A DNA stretch of 15,868 bases, taken from positions 1 to 15,868 of the forward strand of contig MLAK01001422.1 of the NCBI GenBank assembly GCA_001839685.1, given 5' to 3'. The DNA comes from Tritrichomonas foetus (taxonomy: Eukaryota > Parabasalia > Tritrichomonadida > Tritrichomonadidae). Position 1 is the first letter of the stretch. Every line of letters begins with the position of its first letter. Below the pieces are notes generated by a model that worked only from the letters and a program-made list of their open reading frames with translations, searched no databases and was not told the DNA's origin. The position numbers and the translations under genes are program-made. Positions 15,840-15,868 of this stretch are shown here, one piece after another.

Positions 15840-15868
15840 TAATGAAAAAATATATGAATGAAAATAAT

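Noticed and set aside
1..15868. tRNA, rRNA, CRISPR or transposon genes
   Set aside because: No tRNA-like T-loop or cloverleaf, no rRNA sequence, no spaced repeats with unique spacers, and no transposase or integrase motifs were seen by eye on either strand.

Overview
The window looks like protist nuclear DNA, most likely from a trichomonad (Trichomonas vaginalis or a close relative). It is AT-rich. The genes appear intronless, lie on both strands and are separated by 0.4 to 1.3 kb. Three of them have a TCA(C/T)(A/T) initiator 10 to 19 bases before the ATG, which is the trichomonad Inr core promoter (TCA+1Y(T/A)). The gene content also fits: a Pmp-like GGA(I/L)/FxxN surface protein, and a giant multi-membrane PAS plus class III cyclase of a family greatly expanded in trichomonads. 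Scattered N bases, three of them in a coding repeat, suggest an early draft assembly. The species is inferred.

Layout. 1-1444: no intact gene, but a stretch with unusually few stops that looks like a decayed gene. 1445-3964 (+): an 839-residue protein resembling GAPVD1/RME-6 (RasGAP-like N-terminal part, VPS9-like C-terminal part). 4341-5486 (+): a 381-residue unrecognised protein rich in Cys, His, Pro and Arg. 6107-6673 (-): a NECAP, a clathrin-adaptor accessory protein. 7076-7203: an array of about eight 16-base repeats. 7923-10166 (+): a Pmp-like type I surface protein with a (SPTE/SATE)n stalk, one membrane helix and a 60-residue tail. 10167-11128: intergenic, with a possible decayed gene on the minus strand. 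11129 to about 15541 (-): the cyclase, split by an in-frame TAA inside the catalytic domain and lacking a clean 5' end. 15544-15817: a 67-base direct repeat flanking an N-filled gap, probably part of the disturbed cyclase start.

Two genes (GAPVD1-like and NECAP) belong in eukaryotes to clathrin/AP-2/Rab5 endocytosis, and the surface protein's tail carries a DPF tripeptide of the kind adaptin ears bind. Whether this adjacency means anything is unproven. The most informative points are the doubly interrupted cyclase, the loss of expected catalytic residues in both the cyclase and the RasGAP-like protein, the undescribed Cys/His/Pro/Arg protein, and a 13-base motif shared by two intergenic regions.
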